Shown here one piece after another: positions 8,199 through 18,128 of a DNA stretch of 25,054 nt. Each line of letters opens with the position of its first letter. Position 1 is the first letter of the stretch. A program made the translations under genes and the position numbers. This DNA is from a virus: the IMG/VR virus record IMGVR_UViG_3300045303_000023, positions 1 through 25,054 of that record; one strand, given 5' to 3'. Below the pieces are notes generated by a model that ran no database searches, was not told the origin of the DNA, and was given only the letters and a program-made list of their open reading frames with translations.

Positions 8199-9287
8199 AT
8201 GCCATGGACAACGCCAACATTGCGGACTGTACGTGAAACCGTTCGCGGTGAAATAACCACAAGCCTAGGCCGGGCATCGTTTACTGGTAACAGCGTCTTG
8301 CGCGTTATAGCAGATGCGACTGCCGCGCTTTGCCATCTCACATTACGCTATATTGACTGGCTCGCATTACAGTTCTTGCCGGATACGGCAGAGCATGAAT
8401 GGCTAGATCGTCATGGTGATATTTGGCTTGTCAATTCGGATGGAACTGTTGGCCGTAAAGGTGCAACATTATCTTCAGGTTCAGCGACAATGACTGGGAC
8501 TATTGGAATTCCCGTTCCTACAGGAACACAATTGACTGATGGTACAACGACCTTTGAAACAACAGAGGATATTTTTATTGGGAGCGAAGCAACTCCAGTT
8601 GCCATTCGGGCAATTGGCCCTCCCGGTTCTTCCAGTAATCTTGAGTCGGGCACTACGTTGAGTTTCATATCTGGGATCGCAGGAGTTGATGGCTCTGTTA
8701 TCGTTGTCGAGCTACTAGGTGGAACGGACGCGGAGACGGACGATGAGTTGCGAGCGAGGGTGCTGCGTCGCATCCAGCAGCCGCCAATGGGCGGTGCGGC
8801 CTATGATTATGAGGCTTGGGCATTAGCCGTACCGGGAGTTACAAGAGCTTGGACAGATAGTGAGATGGGGATTGGAACGGTAACAACTCGATTTATGATG
8901 GATGATTTGCGAGCGGATGTTGGCGGCTTTCCGCTTGATAGTGATATTGCGATGGTCGATGCATACATTGATACCAAGAAGCCAGTTTCTGTGAAGGACA
9001 GTTTTGTTCTTTCACCAATTCCATATCCGATAGATTTTAATATTGTTGGTTTGAATCCGGATACTCCTTCTGTACAGGCAGCCATCGAGGAAAATATTCA
9101 GCAGATGTTATTCCTTTATGCTTCGCCCGGACAGACGATATTTTCAGCTTGGAAATATTCAGCTGTCATGGCGGCAGCTGGCGTCATATCATTCAATATG
9201 ACGGATAACCTAGATGATGTAATGCCTAGTCCCGGTCACATGGCTGTGCTTGGTGATATTTATTATACGGTTGCGATGGTGGAATGA
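8199..9287 (+). CDS. Baseplate wedge protein J, Mu gp47-like
   Basis: The 362-residue protein has the signature of baseplate protein J / Mu gp47 (T4 gp6-like wedge). N-terminal helices are followed by EHEWLDRHGDIW, a beta domain with GTIGIPVPTGTQL, and GGTDAETDDELRARVLRRIQ at about 175-194, with GGAAYDYEAWALAVPGV just after. Length matches the family. It forms the wedge ring joining hub to periphery. Its ATG follows the gp46 TAA with no gap, and its stop overlaps the next gene by ATGATGA. Confidence 0.88.
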   Translation: MPWTTPTLRTVRETVRGEITTSLGRASFTGNSVLRVIADATAALCHLTLRYIDWLALQFLPDTAEHEWLDRHGDIWLVNSDGTVGRKGATLSSGSATMTGTIGIPVPTGTQLTDGTTTFETTEDIFIGSEATPVAIRAIGPPGSSSNLESGTTLSFISGIAGVDGSVIVVELLGGTDAETDDELRARVLRRIQQPPMGGAAYDYEAWALAVPGVTRAWTDSEMGIGTVTTRFMMDDLRADVGGFPLDSDIAMVDAYIDTKKPVSVKDSFVLSPIPYPIDFNIVGLNPDTPSVQAAIEENIQQMLFLYASPGQTIFSAWKYSAVMAAAGVISFNMTDNLDDVMPSPGHMAVLGDIYYTVAMVE

Positions 9288-9973
9288 TGCCAATTGATCG
9301 CCATGTTAGAAGGAGCGGGAAGGATTATGCTCAGGCACTTCTTGCTCTGCTTCCACAAGGACAAGCTTGGACGCGGGATGTTGGAAGCGTATTAGTAAAA
9401 GCCTGTAATGGATTTGCAGAGTATTGGGGATTTGTTGACAGCCGCGCAGCGGACCTTCTTGAGATAGAGACGGACCCACGCTACACGCAAGAGATGCTAG
9501 TTGATTGGGAGCGCAACTTTGGCCTTCCTGATCCTTGCTTCCATAGCGGGCAAAGTATTGCAGAGCGGCAAGCCTTCCTTGTATTCTGGATGACGCTGCT
9601 AGGCGGGCAATCGAAAGAGTGGTTTGAATATATTGCCGGCCTTCTCGGTTACACAATCACCATCACGGAATATTCACCTTGGATGTTTGGCGTCTCCGAG
9701 GTTGGGTTGACTGATGATGGCACCGGTTACTGGCGATGGGAAATTGGTCCGCCAGAGATGCGGTTCTACTGGACGGTGACCATCCCTGCTACGTCTCTCA
9801 AATGGTGGCAATTCAATGTAGCTGAATTTGGCGTTGATCCGCATCTTCGTATCGGATCAGCTTCCGATCTAGAGTGCTTGTTCAATCGTTACAAGCCAGC
9901 TCATACGGAAGTCATATTCAACTATACAGAACCCACTTATATGCAACCAATGGCTCTTGGAGCACAACAATGA
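9284..9973 (+). CDS. Baseplate protein, Mu gp48-like (YmfQ/DUF2313 family)
   Basis: The 229-residue protein shows DYAQALLALLPQGQAWTRD, then ETDPRYTQEMLVDWERNFGL and ERQAFLVFWMTLLGGQS, the N-terminal layout of the Mu gp48/YmfQ family (T4 gp53-related wedge component), which links the baseplate to the fibres. A C-terminal region rich in aromatic residues ends with a Cys-Leu-Phe-Asn-Arg-Tyr-Lys-Pro-Ala-His-Thr motif (CLFNRYKPAHTEVIFNY), also typical of this family. Two adjacent ATGs (9284, 9287) are possible starts. It is the last conserved baseplate gene before the fibre block. Confidence 0.85.
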   Translation: MMPIDRHVRRSGKDYAQALLALLPQGQAWTRDVGSVLVKACNGFAEYWGFVDSRAADLLEIETDPRYTQEMLVDWERNFGLPDPCFHSGQSIAERQAFLVFWMTLLGGQSKEWFEYIAGLLGYTITITEYSPWMFGVSEVGLTDDGTGYWRWEIGPPEMRFYWTVTIPATSLKWWQFNVAEFGVDPHLRIGSASDLECLFNRYKPAHTEVIFNYTEPTYMQPMALGAQQ

Positions 9974-11478
9974 AATACTGGGGACCGATAAATTCACCTG
10001 GTGGAATCAACGGTAACGATGGTTACATCAATGGCAATCCGGCGACTGGAACGGAAGGATCAATTCCAACATTCCAATCGTTTGAACAAACTCTCCGGGA
10101 GCTGCAAAACTTTGTAATTGATAGTGGCAAGGTTCCAAGCGCAGTCCTCGATGGTCATCAGATAGGGCAAGCTGTTCAGAGCGGCAAGGTTGTCTATGGT
10201 CTTGACAGCGGCAGTACAAATACTCTGCTTGTTACATTAACTCCTCCGCCAGATGCGTTGAGCGTCGGAATGGTTGTGCGTGTGAAGCTCGCGCATGGCA
10301 TTACTGGTCCAGCAGTTATAACGGTTAATCCGTTTCCAACGCATCCGATCAAGAAGAACCTAAATGTTGATCTGGAGAATGGGGATTATATCTCTGGCCA
10401 GATTATCACAATGGTCTTTGACGGTACCAATTGGCAGATGCAAACGTGGCCGCAGAACCTTAGCGGTGGTACGGGCGGTGGTCCGCCACCAGATATGAGT
10501 ACAGTCTTTGTTACGAATGCGGTTGGATCGTTCATCAATAAATTCCGTAATGCCACCTGCGTAATTACTGGACGTGGTATAGGACCGATCAATGTGGTTC
10601 CCGGTACGCCAACGTACACGCTCGATGGGCACATTATTTTAGCGACGGGTGCGGCTGTGGCGGTACAGCAGGCTTTACAGGTGGCGGGTGTCCGTGCTCC
10701 TGCTGGTCTTCAATTATCCGGACAAGCTGGTACATCTGGTTGCCGATATTATCATTTGTTTGAGGCACTCGATGTTGCGGTCATTGCTAATAAGCGATGC
10801 ACGCTGCAGTTCAAATTGCGCAATCTTTCCGGAGCGTCGATAACTCCAACTCTGACGTTGAAATATTCCGGAACAAAAGACAACTGGGGAACATCGTCGG
10901 CTTTTATCTCAGCGCTAGCTTTACAACCGTGTCCAGATGCAACAACGACGCAAGTGTCTTGGAACGGGGTTATGGATCCAGGGATTGTCAATGGTCTTTC
11001 TCTCTGCATTGATTTCGGGAACGGCTTGAATGGAAATAAAATCATCTCACTTTGGGATTTCGACTTACGTGAGCAGGATGCTGGCAGCATACCGATCCCC
11101 GAGTTGCGCCCTCCCTTTATAGAGCTGCTGCAATGTCAACGGCAATTGCCGAAGGTCCAGCCATACAGCAATTCCGCAATCGCATGCGGAGCGATGCAAG
11201 ACGCGGCACAATGCGACGTTCCAATTATCTATAGTACATTGTCACGAGTTTCACCGACTGGTTTGTATGTGAGCGGTACTTATTACCTGACACACAACGG
11301 TGGAAACTACGCCTGTACATCGGTCGCTTGGAATAATGGCGGGCAGTATGGAGCGAACGTCACCATGGCTGATTACGCGCATGCGTTCTGGGCGATTGAC
11401 AGCGCCTCAGAAGTTAGCTCAGTCGGTAATGCTGTGCTGTTGTTTACAGGATGTGAATTGATGGGAGGTGCGATATGA
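9970..11478 (+). CDS. Tail fibre protein 1
   Basis: An ATG at 9970 overlaps the upstream TGA (ATGA), giving 502 residues; a longer frame reaches upstream but lacks a good start. The N-terminus (MKYWGPINSPGGINGNDGY, then NPATGTEGSIPTF) resembles baseplate-binding ends of proteobacterial phage fibres. The middle is Gly/Val/Thr-rich beta structure, including a repeat-poor carbohydrate-binding-like stretch. The C-terminal region has ELLQCQRQLPK near 385-395, a Cys-Gln-Arg motif that recurs in the collagen-like fibre ([11 protein letters not shown]) and marks a common fibre tip module. It would attach to host surface glycans; the receptor cannot be predicted. Confidence 0.75.
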   Translation: MKYWGPINSPGGINGNDGYINGNPATGTEGSIPTFQSFEQTLRELQNFVIDSGKVPSAVLDGHQIGQAVQSGKVVYGLDSGSTNTLLVTLTPPPDALSVGMVVRVKLAHGITGPAVITVNPFPTHPIKKNLNVDLENGDYISGQIITMVFDGTNWQMQTWPQNLSGGTGGGPPPDMSTVFVTNAVGSFINKFRNATCVITGRGIGPINVVPGTPTYTLDGHIILATGAAVAVQQALQVAGVRAPAGLQLSGQAGTSGCRYYHLFEALDVAVIANKRCTLQFKLRNLSGASITPTLTLKYSGTKDNWGTSSAFISALALQPCPDATTTQVSWNGVMDPGIVNGLSLCIDFGNGLNGNKIISLWDFDLREQDAGSIPIPELRPPFIELLQCQRQLPKVQPYSNSAIACGAMQDAAQCDVPIIYSTLSRVSPTGLYVSGTYYLTHNGGNYACTSVAWNNGGQYGANVTMADYAHAFWAIDSASEVSSVGNAVLLFTGCELMGGAI

Positions 11479-11935
11479 CTGATTTTACAATTCCCGCGAA
11501 GGGTGTGCGCTGGGTCAATGAACGCCAGCGTAATAAAGTCATCACATGGTTTGATGAAGACGGCGGACAGCATAGCCGGAGTTGTGAGGACCCAGAGGCA
11601 TTCGAGTGGCTGCGTGCGGGGAATAAACCAGATGAGCCGATCCCGTTGCCACCACCGGTTACGATTGCGCGTTGGCAGCTCTTCCAGCAACTCGCTGAAG
11701 ACGGCATTGTGCCGAATGAGGAAGCCTTGGACGCTGTTAAGAGCGGAGAGATACCAAAAGCCTTTCACAAGGCCATCGACGGGATGCCGTCTAAGACACG
11801 GTTCACAATTGAAATGTGGCTTTGCGGAGTTCAGACAATTGACCGTACGCATCCAATGATGATGGCGCTAGCGAAGGGCATGGGATGGTCGGATGAAGAT
11901 TTGCTAAACCTCTGGCGGAATGCGGCAGAGAAAAA

Positions 11936-11939
<4 letters not shown>
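11475..11939 (+). CDS. Hypothetical protein in the fibre block, possible fibre chaperone
   Basis: The product is 154 residues and soluble, with no signal peptide. The first half is beta-rich and polar (VRWVNERQRNKVITWFDEDG, PEAFEWLRAG) and ends in a Pro-rich hinge (EPIPLPPPV). The second half is helical: IARWQLFQQLAEDGIV, EEALDAV, KTRFTIEMWL and MGWSDEDLLNLWRNAAEKK. The helical half resembles small phage proteins found beside fibre genes. The gene is coupled by ATGA at both ends to a fibre gene and to the BppU-like gene, so a role in fibre folding or attachment is plausible but unproven. Confidence 0.6.
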
Positions 11940-14363
<2,424 letters not shown>

Positions 14364-14364
<1 letters not shown>

Positions 14365-14528
14365 TGGCTGACTACCAACTCACAGAGACTGATATTGTTT
14401 TGCGTACAGCGGATGGTGCGTTCATCCCGAATGATCCGGCTAACCGTGACCGCATCGAATACGAAGAATGGCTAGCGGCTGGTGGCGTGCCTGACCCTTA
14501 CGTGCCACCTGCGCGTACAAAGGACTAA
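14364..14528 (+). CDS. Small conserved fibre-associated protein (54 aa)
   Basis: The frame runs from the ATG at 14364, sharing its A with the TAA of fibre 2, to TAA 14526-14528. The product is MADYQLTETDIVLRT followed by ADGAFIPNDPANRDR and a C-terminal WLAAGGVPDPYVPPARTKD. The composition (acidic start, PNDPANRD, Trp-Leu-Ala-Ala-Gly-Gly) resembles a short protein that recurs next to fibre genes in proteobacterial phages. The function is unknown; the position suggests fibre assembly or attachment. It is easy to miss because of its length. It is two bases from the next gene. Confidence 0.72.
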
Positions 14529-14530
14529 TC

Positions 14531-15289
14531 ATGGGAATTGATTTTCCAAATACTCCCTCTGTCGGTGCGCAGTGGCCTTCACCACCCGTTGTTGGTATTC
14601 CAACGTACACGTGGGACGGCGAAAAGTGGACAACGGTTGGCGGTGCGATCTCAACGGGAGGTTCGCCAGCGACGGCTTTGCCGTTGATGGATGCTACTCC
14701 TGCGCTAGTCGGCACGACGATAAAATATGCGCGAGAGGATCACGTCCACCCGACAGATACAACGCGTGCTGCGCTCGTCTCTCCAATCTTCACTGGCGAC
14801 CCACAAGCGCCAACGCCCGTTGCGACGGACAATGATACCAGTATTGCCACAACAGCCTTCGTCAAAGGTGCAATCGCGGCGCTGCCAGCACCTCCGGTTG
14901 CCGCGACGGCTGCGGAATATATTTCCAACCTCGCACCCACCAAGATGCTCACTCCGGGAGCGGTATGGACAGCGGCACAAGTTCTTGGACTGACTGACGC
15001 TGCGACTGTCACGCCAGATTTTAGTCAAGGGTTAGACTTTCTCTGGAACCTTGGCGCTGCTGGTCGTGGCCTCGCAAATCCAGCAAATCCGAAGAAAGGT
15101 CAAAAGGGCTGCATACTGTTGGTTCAGAACGTAGCGAACAGCACGATCACGTCTTGGGGGAGCACATGGAAATTTCCCGGTGGAACTAAGCCAACATTGT
15201 CCACGGCCGCAGGAGCCGTCGATTGTGTTTCCTTCTGGGTCTATGATCCAACCTTTATTGTTTGTTCGTTCCAGCAAGGTCTTGCCTGA
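14531..15289 (+). CDS. Tail fibre protein 3 (short)
   Basis: The 252-residue product opens with MGIDFPNTPSVGAQWPSP and VGIPTYTWDGEKWTTVGG, a common N-terminal phage virion motif that reads like a Tyr/Trp-rich attachment module. REDHVHPTDTTRAAL comes next, then at about 81-115 the same cassette as in fibre 2 (SPIFTGDPQAPTPVATDNDT, IATTAFVKGAI). The C-terminal 120 residues are beta-rich with aromatic residues, possibly a small receptor-binding domain. Its stop overlaps the next ATG by one base. It could be a second fibre, or the proximal part of a fibre completed by the following glycine-rich protein. Confidence 0.72.
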   Translation: MGIDFPNTPSVGAQWPSPPVVGIPTYTWDGEKWTTVGGAISTGGSPATALPLMDATPALVGTTIKYAREDHVHPTDTTRAALVSPIFTGDPQAPTPVATDNDTSIATTAFVKGAIAALPAPPVAATAAEYISNLAPTKMLTPGAVWTAAQVLGLTDAATVTPDFSQGLDFLWNLGAAGRGLANPANPKKGQKGCILLVQNVANSTITSWGSTWKFPGGTKPTLSTAAGAVDCVSFWVYDPTFIVCSFQQGLA

Positions 15290-16092
15290 TGCTGCCGGGC
15301 ATTACTCCCGCGCTGCTGGGTGGCGCTCCTCCTCCGCTAATTGTTGAAGCACTTCTCGTTGCTGGTGGTGGCGGTGGCGGAGGCAGACCCAACTCCGGTG
15401 GGACCGGAACGGGAGCTGGCGGTGGCGGAGGTGGTGGCGTTCTAAACTCCACAGGACCGTTACCGAAGAAAGCATACAGCGTTGTTATCGGTCCCGGAGG
15501 AAACGGCGCAACGGCTGGCGTTGCCGCGACTAATGGCGGCAATACAACGGTCACGGATTTCTCTGCGGCCATTGGTGGTGGACGTGGTGGCTTCTATGAT
15601 GTCTCGCTTGCCTATGTTGATGCGGCTAGTGGTGGGTCCGGTGGCGGTGGTCGTGGCCTCGGTGCGGGAGGAGCTGGCACCGCAGGACAGGGCAACGCGG
15701 GAGGCAATGCGACGGGTGCCCCTGCGTCGGCTTATCCCGGTGGCGGTGGCGGTGGTGCGGGAGGAGCTGGCACCGCTGGAGCGGGATCGACAGGCGGCAA
15801 TGGCGGCATCGGTCTATCATTTTCAACCTCTGGCGCGGCAGTCATATACGCAACGGGTGGCATAGGTAACGTTGTTGCTGGCGCGGGTGGAACGGTTCCA
15901 CCGGGATATGGCGGACCTGGCAGCGGTGGTCATGCGAGAGAGACTGGCGCAAACGGCAATCCCGGCCTCGCTGGAATAGTGATCTTCCAATACGCAGGGA
16001 CGGTTGCGAAGGCAACAGGCGGGACGATTACAACGGTTGGCGGAAAGACGCAACACACCTTCACAACAAGCGGAACATTCACGGTACTGTAA
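15289..16092 (+). CDS. Glycine-rich adhesin-like fibre tip protein
   Basis: The preferred start is the ATG at 15289, which shares its A with the previous TGA, giving 267 residues. The sequence is dominated by Gly runs (LLVAGGGGGGG, GAGGGGGGGVLN, GGGGGGAGGAGTAGAG) between short beta segments, as in glycine-rich domains of phage fibre tips and the polyglycine-II adhesins of T-even phages such as S16 gp38. It ends with a beta domain (GIVIFQYAGTVAKATGG, TFTTSGTFTVL). It is probably the variable receptor-binding tip working with fibre 3. No homology to a specific gp38 was established, and Gly-rich composition alone is not proof. Confidence 0.62.
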   Translation: MLPGITPALLGGAPPPLIVEALLVAGGGGGGGRPNSGGTGTGAGGGGGGGVLNSTGPLPKKAYSVVIGPGGNGATAGVAATNGGNTTVTDFSAAIGGGRGGFYDVSLAYVDAASGGSGGGGRGLGAGGAGTAGQGNAGGNATGAPASAYPGGGGGGAGGAGTAGAGSTGGNGGIGLSFSTSGAAVIYATGGIGNVVAGAGGTVPPGYGGPGSGGHARETGANGNPGLAGIVIFQYAGTVAKATGGTITTVGGKTQHTFTTSGTFTVL

Positions 16093-16400
16093 TGGAAATA
16101 AAAACAATCACCGCAGTTTGTTTCGTAGTGGTGCTGCTTAGTGCTGCGATGGTCTATTCAAAAGGCGAGGAGCCATTACGTCCTGTTTGCGTTACCGATG
16201 AAGACCGAGTTCATATCCGGGCACAGGTTCTTGCGGCCGTCGATGAAGCCTTTAGAGACAACATGAAGCATCTTTTTACAAGCTGGCTTAAGGACGCTCG
16301 TGATCAACCTAATCGTGCGTCTGCCGGACTGCAGAATTCAATCGTTGCCTATCAACGTGCCAGAGCCGATGCGTTGAAATGGTCACCAGCGAGTTGCTAA
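16092..16400 (+). CDS. Small membrane-anchored or secreted protein of the lysis region
   Basis: The 102-residue product has an N-terminal hydrophobic segment (ITAVCFVVVLLSAAMVYS, about 5-22) that could be a signal peptide or a single membrane anchor. A soluble helical domain with two Cys residues (VCVTDED and the C-terminal PASC) and amphipathic helix VHIRAQVLAAVDEAF follows. N-in/C-out topology with a helical periplasmic part would suit an i-spanin, but it is short and shows no lipoprotein partner. Start and fibre-tip stop share TAATG. Function unknown. Confidence 0.6.
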   Translation: MEIKTITAVCFVVVLLSAAMVYSKGEEPLRPVCVTDEDRVHIRAQVLAAVDEAFRDNMKHLFTSWLKDARDQPNRASAGLQNSIVAYQRARADALKWSPASC

Positions 16401-16401
16401 C

Positions 16402-16407
16402 AGGAGG
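16402..16407 (+). promoter_or_regulatory. Strong ribosome binding site AGGAGG
   Basis: AGGAGG lies six bases upstream of the ATG at 16414. Most other plus-strand genes rely on stop/start overlap and weak sites, so this is the clearest independent initiation signal in the operon. It supports the 16414 start. Confidence 0.75.
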
Positions 16408-16413
16408 ATTCAA

Positions 16414-16713
16414 ATGAAACGGATGATCCTTGGAATTGTTGTTCTGTCGTTTCTTGTTCCGGCTTCAGCCGAAGCGCGACGCACTCACGTGCGCATCTAT
16501 AAGGAAGCTCCCGCGCAGGAGCCAGCACGTGCGGTCCCGCTCGCTGTTATTCCGCCTCTTGCCATGGCCATGGACTTGATCCGTAGAACGTCTTGCGATC
16601 CTACCATCGCGGTAGCGACTGGCCCGGACGATCCCGGCTTCACCTCCCATCCAGTCGGCAACTACCTCATCCCCGCGATCTATCGCAGCGAGTGCGGAGC
16701 CAAGCCAAAATGA
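16414..16713 (+). CDS. Secreted hypothetical protein (99 aa)
   Basis: An N-terminal signal peptide is clear: MKRMILGIVVLSFLVPASAE with likely signal peptidase I cleavage after an ASA motif near residues 17-19. The mature part is short, Pro-rich in the middle (APAQEPARAVPLAVIPPLAM) and has two Cys residues (TSCDP, SECGAK) that could form a disulfide. A full AGGAGG site precedes it. Its stop overlaps the ATG of the double-psi-barrel gene. It probably acts in the periplasm during lysis or adsorption; no catalytic motif is visible. Confidence 0.65.
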   Translation: MKRMILGIVVLSFLVPASAEARRTHVRIYKEAPAQEPARAVPLAVIPPLAMAMDLIRRTSCDPTIAVATGPDDPGFTSHPVGNYLIPAIYRSECGAKPK

Positions 16714-17144
16714 CATTACGTCTCAAAGGTAAAGTCTCATGGTTCGGTGGCCCCAATGATATGGGTGTGAAGCCAGATGAAGGACTGGCGTTCATCTATG
16801 AAATCGAAATGGCGCCGCATTTGTTCTTGCCAACGCAGCCGCCCAACACAACTGGCTTGGCAAGACGTTTAAATCCTTATGTGCATTTCATCGCATGCCG
16901 TTGGGACTATGATTTGTATCCCAAGGAACAACTCCTAAAAGAAATTGCAATCATTCGTGCCGTAAAGACGCAAGTTGTCTTGACCGCTTTTCCAGCTGAC
17001 TGGGGACCGCATAGCGACACAAATAGAGTTGCGGACATAAGTGAAGGCTTGATGTTCGATCTAGGTATCACGACGGATGATGAGGTGGAGGTTGCTCTGC
17101 TGAGCGAGTTGCGGCCAGCTGTAATCAAAGGGCCACTGGTTTGA
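16710..17144 (+). CDS. RlpA-like double-psi beta-barrel protein, candidate lysis or peptidoglycan-active factor
   Basis: The ATG at 16710, overlapping the previous stop as ATGA, gives 144 residues; the longer upstream frame is a shadow. GKVSWFGGPND at about 7-17 resembles the Gly-x-Ala-Ser-Trp-Tyr-Gly start of RlpA-like double-psi barrels, and PADWGPHSDTNRVADIS at about 94-111 resembles their second hallmark (Asp-x-Gly-Pro...Arg-x-x-Asp-Leu-Ser). DDEVEVALLSE closes the fold. Such barrels include lytic transglycosylases and expansin-like wall-loosening proteins. No signal peptide is visible, so if it is an endolysin it would need a holin. Catalytic activity is inferred from fold resemblance and position at the end of the late operon. 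Confidence 0.6.
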   Translation: MTLRLKGKVSWFGGPNDMGVKPDEGLAFIYEIEMAPHLFLPTQPPNTTGLARRLNPYVHFIACRWDYDLYPKEQLLKEIAIIRAVKTQVVLTAFPADWGPHSDTNRVADISEGLMFDLGITTDDEVEVALLSELRPAVIKGPLV

Positions 17145-17230
17145 GAAATCAAATTGTAATCATAATCATTTTGGTGGCAATCGTCGTATGGCTTGGAGTT
17201 CATTATTCAGGCATAGGCAATTGCTGCTAA
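17141..17230 (+). CDS. Tiny single-span membrane peptide (29 aa)
   Basis: A TTG at 17141 overlaps the previous stop (TTGA) and opens a frame to TAA 17228-17230. The product, MRNQIVIIIILVAIVVWLGV followed by nine residues ending NCC, is one hydrophobic helix with a positively charged start and two terminal Cys residues. Position directly after the barrel protein and before the terminator fits a lysis accessory such as a small holin-like peptide. No homologue is recognised; size and start codon keep confidence modest. Confidence 0.42.
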   Translation: MRNQIVIIIILVAIVVWLGVHYSGIGNCC

Positions 17231-17235
17231 CCGGA

Positions 17236-17251
17236 GTCAGCACCCGCTGAC
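17236..17251 (+). other. Small hairpin ahead of the terminator
   Basis: GTCAGC (17236-17241) and GCTGAC (17246-17251) form a perfect 6-bp stem with an ACCC loop. No T tract follows. It lies just after the last late gene and may protect the transcript end or assist the stronger terminator downstream. Confidence 0.5.
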
Positions 17252-17279
17252 AGACTACTCCTCCTTGTTGAGACCAACT

Positions 17280-17316
17280 GGCCGCTGCGCTCCCTCCGGG
17301 TGCAGCGGCCTTTTTT
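17280..17316 (+). terminator. Rho-independent terminator of the late operon
   Basis: GGCCGCTGC (17280-17288) pairs perfectly with GCAGCGGCC (17302-17310) across a 13-base loop, followed immediately by six T residues (17311-17316). The T tract overlaps the TAA stop of the last minus-strand gene, so the two converging units meet here. Read from the minus strand the hairpin is not followed by T residues, so it should work only for the plus strand. Confidence 0.88.
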
Positions 17317-17554
17317 ATTTGCGGTTGAAGAGACGTTCTTCAGCGAGAATGTCCTGCTGAAGAATGTGCCGGCCAAAGCGATCCACACATCCAAACTCTC
17401 CCGGCTTTCTTATAAACCCACTCTTGTAGCCGCGTGGAATGCAGAATTCTTTGGTCTTGTACCAATCTGTTTGCAGATCGAAATAAAAAAAGACACCACC
17501 CGCCGCGATCAGAGTGAACATGACCGCAATGCTGATGGTGTCTGCTTTTGTCAT
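17315..17554 (-). CDS. Small membrane protein with periplasmic-type Cys pair (79 aa)
   Basis: The ATG at 17554 overlaps the upstream TGA as ATGA and is preferred to the TTG at 17578. The protein has an N-terminal membrane segment (ISIAVMFTLIAAGGVFFYFD) followed by a basic domain with two Cys residues (TKEFCIPRGYKSGF, FGCVDRFGRHIL). It is the last gene of the minus-strand unit. No family is recognised. It belongs to a run of small membrane or secreted proteins (17315-19603). Confidence 0.6.
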   Translation of the reverse strand: MTKADTISIAVMFTLIAAGGVFFYFDLQTDWYKTKEFCIPRGYKSGFIRKPGEFGCVDRFGRHILQQDILAEERLFNRK

Positions 17555-17664
17555 AGCCGTTCCGAAAAGTTTGGACAAGGTAGCGTTTCTTTCTTGACTG
17601 GCTTCCTTGGTCCGCGTCTGCGGATTTGAACGCGGGATTTCTTACTGCGTTTGCGCTTCTTCAT
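17551..17664 (-). CDS. Very basic 37-residue peptide
   Basis: An ATG at 17664 has GGAG five bases upstream (GGAGCTGAAATG) and overlaps the upstream stop (ATGA); its own stop overlaps the next start in the same way. The product is MKKRKRSKKSRVQIRRRGPR followed by KPVKKETLPCPNF and four more residues. More than a third of residues are Lys or Arg, suggesting nucleic-acid or membrane-surface binding. No family is recognised. Double coupling and a good ribosome binding site argue that it is real in spite of its size. Confidence 0.55.
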   Translation of the reverse strand: MKKRKRSKKSRVQIRRRGPRKPVKKETLPCPNFSERL

Positions 17665-18128
17665 TTCAGCTCCAATGCGATCCGTTTCTGCCATGGGATA
17701 AAGGCCGGTGGGTCCGTATCGAAATCCGCGATGAGAGGCCATAGCGTCATGGCCTCGCCCCGTAACATAGTGTCGTCCGTCCCTCCTCCTCCCATAAGGG
17801 AGGGATAGGCCACGGATGGGCCGATATAATCCGTTTGCAGCGGGGTTCTACCATGGTGCGGAGCGTTCCCGTTGGCGTCTGGGGTAGGAGGAGGTGCCCG
17901 GACGGCCGCACGCCTACCCGGACGGTTATCCCAGCAATGGCCTACCCCATGCCAATAGAGCCATTGGCGCGGGTATCGCGTCTGAGCTTGGGCCTTGGTC
18001 AGACATCCTCCGTCAACGTCCGCTCCGAAGGCGAATTCTGCGCCTAGCCAAACGCCAACGATAGTCATGATAGAAATGACGATGATAGTTATGATGACCC
18101 AAAATGGTATGCGCATGCGATCCCCCAT
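17661..18128 (-). CDS. Membrane-anchored hypothetical protein with Cys/Trp/His motif
   Basis: The ATG at 18128 gives 155 residues; a TTG one codon upstream and an ATG at MRIPFW are alternatives. A strong membrane segment (IPFWVIITIIVISIMTIVGV) is followed by CLTKAQAQTRYPRQWLYWHG and GHCWDNR, a compact motif with two Cys, several aromatic residues and His. The motif looks like small extracytoplasmic proteins common in rhizobial genomes, but no function is known. The C-terminal half is Pro/Gly-rich and probably disordered. The stop overlaps the basic peptide's start. An inverted repeat and a short leader frame lie just upstream. Confidence 0.6.
   Translation of the reverse strand: MGDRMRIPFWVIITIIVISIMTIVGVWLGAEFAFGADVDGGCLTKAQAQTRYPRQWLYWHGVGHCWDNRPGRRAAVRAPPPTPDANGNAPHHGRTPLQTDYIGPSVAYPSLMGGGGTDDTMLRGEAMTLWPLIADFDTDPPAFIPWQKRIALELK

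Noticed and set aside
15255-15572. Minus-strand Pro-rich ORF opposite the glycine-rich tip
   Set aside because: Poly-Pro is the antisense of poly-Gly codons; no start signal.
17300-17629. Plus-strand ORF of 109 codons after the terminator
   Set aside because: It starts within the terminator and lies opposite coupled minus-strand genes that have better starts and membrane motifs.
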